Assembly: GCA_026826555.1 (NCBI GenBank)
Contig: JAKSZT010054573.1
Span: 3,060,856 to 3,124,855 of the forward strand
From: Tolypeutes matacus
Lineage: Eukaryota; Chordata; Mammalia; Cingulata; Chlamyphoridae
Length of the DNA: 64,000 nt
Direction: 5' to 3'
This document shows, one piece after another, positions 58,188 to 64,000 of this stretch. Position 1 is the stretch's first letter, and each line of letters begins with the position of its first letter. The notes below the pieces were generated by a model. The model worked only from the letters and a program-made list of their open reading frames with translations, was not told where the DNA came from and made no database searches. A program made the position numbers and the translations under genes.

Positions 58188-58629
58188 TGTAGCAGTCAGG
58201 GTTCTCTAGGGAAACAGAACCAACAGGAGATATCAGTAAATAATATGAGATTTATAAAATTGTCTCACAAGACCGTGGGGATGCACAAGTCCAAATTCCG
58301 TAGGGCAGGCTGTGAGCCAGGGTCTCCCATGCACCTCTTTGATGAGCTCCCAGCAGACATTGGCTGTGCAAAGTAGAGATGGAAATTCTCTGTCCGAATG
58401 CTGAAATCACTTCTCCTTTTAAAGACTTGCACTAAGTGGATGAGACATCACTCATTGCTGACAGCAATCTCCTTATTTGATTGTAGATATGACCAGCCAT
58501 CTATGCAATCAACTCACTGGTGACTAATGTCCATAAATGTCCTTGTATTACAATTAGCCCAGTGCTTGCTTGAACAGACACCTGGGCACCATGACCTGGC
58601 CAAGTTGTCACATTAGCCTAACCATCACA
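58188..58629 (-). mobile_element. Solo LTR, ERVL-like, antisense, with perfect 5-bp duplication
   Basis: It starts TGTAGCAGTCAGGG and ends CTAACCATCACA on the + strand, so both ends are TG...CA. It is flanked by CCAGG at 58183-58187 and 58630-58634. On the - strand it begins TGTGATGGTTAGGC, has 'tggccaggtcatggtgccca', a 'tttaaaagg' TATA-like site and ends '...agagaaccctgactgctaca'. This layout is that of a common ERVL-class LTR. No viral genes are adjacent. Confidence 0.85.
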
Positions 58630-58634
58630 CCAGG

Positions 58635-60599
58635 TTATACACTTAAACTCTGCATTTCCTGAAGCACATCATTTTAAAATTCTTTAGGATGCTATGAAAC
58701 CAGGGACCCAAGAATCCCACTCTTATGCATATGATAGATTTATGATTCCTTGAATGCACCACATCTGTAGCTCCCTGCTCCTCATGCCTGCACTTGAAAG
58801 AACCCTAATCATTCCTCAATATTCAGCTCAATTGTTCCATTCTGTGTGGGATTCTTCTCCTGCCCATCCAATCAGAACTAACCACTTCCTACCTTCTTGT
58901 AGACCACCCTCCTATTTCTACCCTGCTATTTCCCACACTGTGCTTCATATTCTTGTTCCTCTTCCTTTCTCCCCCTTGCCCTACTGTTGATTTCTTCCAT
59001 GTAGCCTCAGCTCCTAACAGCAGACCTGCTGCAGAGAAGATTCTCACTCCAACTTTGCTGAACAAGTACATCAGTCCGTCTTCCTGACTAACCCCTCCAT
59101 CTTCCATGATTTTCTTCCTTTACTTTAATTTTCAATCCAGCCATTGCTCACAGAAACATGCCTATAAGGGACGAATAATGAGTAAGTAGATATTCCAAAT
59201 TCCACAGTCATCCCATAGCAGCTTTTTTCAGTTAATAATAATTTCATTTGCCCTTTGGTCACAGTAGGACCAACCTCTAGCATCATGGTGGAGTTTGTCC
59301 TAGGATTGCAGCCATAAAGTCGAGCCAGAAGCAAGTTTCAAGGCATCCATTCCAATATACTCATTTAACAGAGACAAAACCAGGGCAAAGAGACTGGCCT
59401 GAAAACTTCAGCCAGGTACAGGCAACAGGCAACCAAGCAAGCCCCAAAGCCCAGTTCCCTCGGCTCATAATGGGGTATCCTTTCCATCACCCAACAGCTC
59501 TTTGCCTCCTTGCCATCCTTTTAAGTATCATGACTTTTCTCATCTTATTCCTGAACCCCTCTCCAAAGGCTGATGGACACCCACCTGCTACTCTGTGACC
59601 TTCACTCACCTCAACTATATCACGCAAACCAGAAAAAAACCTCTCAGAATAGTGCACTCCACGGACTTTCCAAACAAAGAAGAAATATACTAAAAGGTCA
59701 AGTTATGGGCTAAAAAAAAATGCTCTTACCTGTATCATTGATTGAAATAGAAATTGGCACAGTTCTTTGGAACACATCCCTGCAAATGCAGAAATGTTCA
59801 TAATCCAAATTCTAGATGTACAAAGGTGCCCCTCAAAACATTTTTATAATCATCATCAAAATCATGAACATCTCCTGGAAACGACTCTCATCACAGACGC
59901 AAGGAGCCATGGGACTATGATGTCATTGGAGATGAAAGAAGCCCCTGAAGCTCTGTCCTTCCCAGTCGAGGAGGAAACATAAGGTCGGGTGTCAGCTCAC
60001 CTGCTCTGGGAAATGTAACAGAAAAGTATAATTTTGAGATGCAAGAGATATCTCCTACTCTTTCTCTCTGTGCCTAGAATACTGGAGGTCATTGGAGCAG
60101 GGAAAGGGAAAGAGAGTGCTGAGATAAACTGTTTATGGATGGAGTTGTATCCAAACGTTGGCATGCTCTAGACAGAGGAATTCAGCAAAGGTACATCTTT
60201 CTGGGCAGTGGGGGAAAGGCAGTAAGTTCGGGATGAAGGGATTGAAAACCAAGAGCTCTTTTCCACTGGAAAACAGACTTATTTCTACAAAGTTGTCAGG
60301 GTATTTTCTCTCCTGTCCCAATCCCCAAAAGACACTTGGACTCACTGGCATCCTAGGCCCAGAGGGGCATAGCTTCGCCCTACATCCTCACTGGCATAAA
60401 CCAATCCCCATCCCCTTGTCTGTGTCTGAAGATACCGTGATGGGTTTTCTCAGTAAAGTCTAAGTTGTCCCTTGATAACCAGAGTCCACTAGACAAGCAA
60501 GGGTCCAGAAGAAACAGAATGCAGCTACATATGTAATTTTAAATCTTCTAGTAACCACGTTCAACCATATAAAGTGAAATAGGTGGAATTAATAATTTT
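58635..60599. other. Unique DNA, nothing recognised
   Basis: Almost 2 kb without gene or confident repeat. Pyrimidine-rich on the + strand at 58890-58985. Frames such as 60158-60463 (+, 101 codons) have no known motif. Confidence 0.45.
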
Positions 60600-61130
60600 A
60601 AATAAACTTTGAATTTTATATCAGTTTTAGATTTATGGAAAAACTTGGAAGATAGCACAGAGAATCCCCATGTTTCCCCTACTGCTAACGCCTTACATAG
60701 GATGGTCTGTTATCATTAACTAAACTCCACGCTTTATTTGGAGTTTACTAGTTTTTCCCTAATGTAATATTTCTGTCCATCCAGGGTCCCTTATGACATT
60801 TTGTCATCCCATCTCCTTAGGCTCCTCTGGGATGTGGCAGTTTCTCTGACTGCCCTTGTTTTGGATGACCTGGGCAGTTTTGATGAGTTCTCTTCAGGTA
60901 TTTAGTAGCATGCATCCTTCAATTGGGATTTGTCTCATGTTTTTCTCATGGTTAGCTAGGGGTTAAAGATTTTTAGAAGAAAGACAAACGTAAAATATAA
61001 TTTTCATCCCATGATGTCAAAGGAACATTGCATATTATCAAGGTCATCTTCTTTCTCTGGATGTTGACCTCTATCATGGACTGAAGTCAGGTTTTTCAGA
61101 ACTCTGCACCATAGTTATTCTCTTTTGGGG
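60600..61130 (-). mobile_element. L1M-type 3' UTR, antisense
   Basis: 'atatcagttttagatttatg', 'gaaaaacttggaagatagca', 'gtttcccctactgctaacgc', 'ctccttaggctcctctggga', 'gtggcagtttctctgactgc' and 'tcaattgggatttgtctcat' followed by 'gtttttctcatggttagcta' are clear L1M 3' UTR landmarks in reverse. Confidence 0.85.
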
Positions 61131-61489
61131 GAATTAATTTTAATAATATATTTAAGTCAGCACAAAAGAACAAAAATATTATTTCCATTAGTACACAATA
61201 TTTAAAAAATGAAGAAACTTTTTTTCACGAGACCTTGAAATCCCATGTGCATTTTGTATTTCCAGCATATGTCACACTGAACTATGCCTGAATTTAGGCT
61301 CAGTTTCTTGCCATTAGTTTTTTTAATGAATGCTCGAAAACCCTCTATAAAACTTCTTTAAATCATGTTGCATATTATTTTCCAGAATTCTCCTTTCTTG
61401 CAGAAATTGTTTGCTTTTATCTCATGAAACCAAATCATCTAGCTGCTCAGGTTTCAGGCTTCTCTTTGCTGATGGCAATCATTTTTTTA
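61131..61489. other. AT-rich DNA between two L1M pieces
   Basis: No gene recognised. May include further LINE sequence. Confidence 0.4.
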
Positions 61490-62243
61490 AGTGCTTTACT
61501 GAGAGTTAATTCACTTACCATACAATTCACCTGCTTAAAGTGGACAATTCAATAGTTTTTAGTGTAGTCACAGAGCTGTGCAACCATTATCACAATCAAT
61601 TTTAGAACATTTTCATCACCCCCGATGGAAACCCACACCCATTAGCAATCACTCGCCGTTTCTCCCAGCCCCCTCAGCCCTTAGTCAACTACTAATATTC
61701 TTATTAAGTCTCTAGATTTGCCTATTCTGGTTACATCACGTAAATGTAGCCATATGATTTGCAGTATCTTGTGACTGGCTTCAGTCACTTAACATACTGT
61801 TTTCAAGGTATGTCCATGTTGTAGCATGTATTAGTACTTTCTTTTTATTGCCAAATAATATTCCATTGTACGTATATACTACATTTTGTTTATTCACTCA
61901 TAGTGTGATGGGCATTTGGATCATTTTCACGTTTTGGCTGTCAGAAAAACTATTGCTATGAACTTCAAGTTTTAAAGTGGACTTATATTTTGATTTCTTT
62001 TGGACATATAACTTGGAGGGTACTGTTTAGCCATTTGAAGAACTGTCAACATGTTTTCCAAATTTGCATCACTTGACATTCCCACAACTAGTGTGTGAGT
62101 TCCAACTTCTCCATATACATGTCAACACTTGTTATTGCCTATCTTTAATTGTAGCCACCCTAGTGGATGTAAAGTGGCATATCATTGTGGTTTTGATTTT
62201 CATTTGCCTGATGCTAATGATGTTGTGCATCTTTTCCTGTTGT
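61490..62243 (-). mobile_element. L1M 3' end, antisense, part 1
   Basis: Very clear: 'gagttaattcacttaccata', 'cacctgcttaaagtggacaa', 'cacagagctgtgcaaccatt', 'attttagaacattttcatca', 'aaggtatgtccatgttgtag', 'ccaaataatattccattgta', 'aacacttgttattgcctatc' and 'atcattgtggttttgatttt'. It breaks off at 'gcatcttttcctg' and resumes at about 62880. Confidence 0.93.
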
Positions 62244-62425
62244 TTTAGTTTCTCATCTCCTTAAAACAAATGCTACGCTATGGGTTGGCTTAACAACAGG
62301 AATTTATTGACTCATGGTTTCAGAACCTAGAAGGCTATCTTCCAAATGCAGGGATGCACCTGTGTTTTCCACACACATGGGTGGGCCTGCCCAAGGATCA
62401 CCCTTTTTTTGGTTCCAGAAACTGC
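62244..62425 (-). mobile_element. MaLR-like LTR fragment, antisense
   Basis: 'tttagtttctcatctcctta', 'ctatgggttggcttaacaac' and 'aggaatttattgactcatgg' match the start of the next element. The copy stops after about 100 bp and runs into unassigned sequence. It inserted into the flanking L1M. Confidence 0.7.
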
Positions 62426-62863
62426 TTTAGTTTCTTATCTCCTAAAGCAAGTGCCATACAATGGGTTGGCTTAACAATAGGTATTTATTGCCTCATGGAC
62501 TCAGAGGCTAGAAAGCTGGCTTCCTCCTGGAATTAGTCATCTTCTGTCTGGCCAGCAATCCTTGCAGTTCCTTGGCTATTCTGTCACATGGCAATGCACA
62601 TGGCAGCATGTTCTCCTTTCTCTTCCAGGTTCCATTGACTTCCAGCTTCCAGCTTCTGGCTGCTTTCATGGCTTCTCTCTGTGGCCCTCTCCATAAGTCC
62701 TCCCATATTAGGATTAAGACTCATCCTCACTGAGGTTGGCCACACCATAACTGAAGTAGTCTCATCAAAATGTCCTACTTAAAATGGGTTCACAACCACA
62801 GAAAGGGATTGCGATGAAGAACATGTTTTCCTGGAGACGTAACTCCAGGACACCACACACATT
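62426..62863 (-). mobile_element. MaLR-like LTR, antisense, nearly complete
   Basis: 'tttagtttcttatctcctaa', 'caatgggttggcttaacaat' and 'aggtatttattgcctcatgg' repeat the preceding fragment. On the - strand it has AATAAATACC followed by 'tattgttaagccaaccc', i.e. the MaLR 3' end. The 5' part has 'taatcctaatatgggagga'. It lies inside an L1M. Confidence 0.75.
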
Positions 62864-62874
62864 CTTGTCGACCA

Positions 62875-62935
62875 CTAAGTATCTCTGGAGAAATGTCCGT
62901 TCAGATCCTTTGACCGTTGTCAACCTTTAAGCCAA
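62875..62935 (-). mobile_element. L1M, antisense, part 2 (continuation after the LTRs)
   Basis: 'aagtatctctggagaaatgt' and 'ccgttcagatcctttgaccg' are the L1 sequence expected immediately after the 62243 break ('tcttctttggagaaatgtctattcagatcctttgccc'). Confidence 0.8.
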
Positions 62936-63879
62936 AATTATGGTTCACACCCAGGTTGCATCCTGGACATGGACACTTGCAAATGCATCTATCTCCTCCT
63001 CCTTGTTTCTCTCTTATGCCTATGTCCTTTGTTTTTTGTTTCCCTTTATATCTTCTTCTATTTATATTATGTTGCTGAGCTTTGTGTATACTGGTAAGTT
63101 GCCTTAAAACCTTTCTGGAATAAATCCAGGCATAAATAAGATTTTTCTGGATCCTCCCTGTTTTCTTGGCCTCTGTAGCACTTTCTCTATGAGGAATTTT
63201 TTTACCTATCTGGTCTTTATCAGCTTCCTGCTAGTACTCCTCTTCTTCAGTTCTTGCTTATTTACCACATTCTCCAAGATTCTCCACAGACCCCTGGAGC
63301 TCTCCTCAGTATGGTCTCCTGAATCTTTACCCCCTGAGAATGTCCCCCCTCCCCCTTTACAGGGTCCTTCATGACAACTGCACATGAGTGTTTTATTAAG
63401 GAATATTGAGCACATTTGATACCTGGGATTCTAAACATCCATCCTCAGAACTGACGGCCTTCAGACTACAGGGAAACCTGACCCAAATATCTTCCTTTTG
63501 TCCCTGAAACGAGGACATAGCTCCAAGGGTCATGAAGGATTGTAAGTCGAGGTACAGCCAATGCTGGGGTGGAGACTGCTTTGGATGTAGAGAGGATTTG
63601 AGCTGCACAAGAGCTCAGATAACAGAGAAGACAGGACAGAAATTTCCAGTCCCTTCCTCACAGATACTCTGAGTGCAACAGATTCTTACATAACAAAACG
63701 TTATTGCAGAAGATCCATTTTCTAGCTCCTCTCCATATTCCAATCTATGGGACCAGAAGTGTCCCAGAGCTAACACTGCATTTGTTGGAGTTGCACATGT
63801 GGGGAAGAGAGAGAGTAATTTGCAATGTCTAATAATTAATTCACTTTACTCCAAAATGTGTATATTTATCAGTCAAGAC
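62936..63879. other. Unique DNA, nothing recognised
   Basis: No gene or confident repeat. C-rich spot at 63344-63357. Confidence 0.45.
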
Positions 63880-64000
63880 CAGTGGATCTCAAATACGGGA
63901 ACTTCTGCCCTTCAGGGGATATTTGGCAGTGTCTGGAGGCATTTTTGCTTCTTGAAACTGGGGGGCTGTGGTTGGCATCTCATGGACAGCGTCCAGGAAT
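63880..64000 (+). mobile_element. DNA-transposon-like repeat, cut by window end
   Basis: 'ccagtggatctcaaatacgg', 'gcccttcaggggatatttgg', 'cagtgtctggaggcattttt' and 'ctggggggctgtggttggca' match a common old mammalian MER-type repeat ('ccagtggttctcaaa ... ggggacatttggcaatgtctggagacattttt'). I cannot name the family. The rest lies beyond the window. Confidence 0.6.

Overview
This window looks like mammalian nuclear DNA, and the repeats point to a xenarthran (armadillo, sloth or anteater). The deciding evidence is a set of tRNA-derived SINEs of the DAS type. They have a tRNA-like head with an internal promoter, a body rich in 'gacgag', 'gatgcaac' and 'agacacaac' words, and an A-rich AATAAATAAA tail. 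Copies lie at 1734-2014, 30585-30977, 35750-36320, 46147-46363 and 54264-54725. L1 3' UTR pieces of a type I associate with xenarthrans agree with this. I lean slightly to sloth over nine-banded armadillo, because no copy resembles the young armadillo DAS-III type, but the sequence alone does not settle this.

I find no intact protein-coding gene, no convincing multi-exon structure, no rRNA or functional tRNA gene, no CpG island and no CRISPR array. The longest open frames (about 120 to 205 codons) fall in SINE, L1 or LTR sequence read on the wrong strand. The window reads as intergenic or deep-intronic DNA: old L1, MIR, L2 and MaLR/ERVL-type LTRs, lineage-specific SINEs and LINE 3' ends, and simple repeats. 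Repeat family names rest on remembered consensus features, not on a database search.

Layout. 1-8.1 kb: unique AT-rich DNA with one SINE, MIRs and an antisense L1 3' UTR. 8.1-10.6 kb: a LINE 3'-end insertion with a 15-bp target duplication beside a sense L1 ORF2 relic. 10.6-19.2 kb: MIRs, MaLR-like LTR pieces, a possible L1 5' end, a sense L1 3' UTR and a solo LTR (18637-19216) with a 5-bp duplication. 19.2-26.5 kb: C-rich and GAT repeats, a GC-richer stretch (22.6-24.4 kb) and a diverged 38-bp minisatellite (26092-26465). 26.5-39.3 kb: L1M relics, a dimeric SINE, and a SINE with three tRNA-like heads nested in an L1M 3' UTR. 39.3-47.5 kb: microsatellites, antisense L1s, stacked SINEs and a second copy of the 18.6-kb LTR family in opposite orientation. 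47.5-64 kb: MIRs, two MER5-like copies, an antisense SINE, an MLT1 LTR, an L1 relic beside a solo LTR with a perfect 5-bp duplication, and an L1M split by MaLR-like LTRs.

No genes work together here. What the window offers is a layered insertion history. Several insertions can be ordered by nesting, and five have target-site duplications readable by eye (four exact or one mismatch, one 4 of 5). No undescribed functional system is evident. The most unusual items are the three-headed SINE, the 38-bp minisatellite that repeats a poly(A) hexamer, the paired LTR family, and two short open frames that could be pseudogene scraps.
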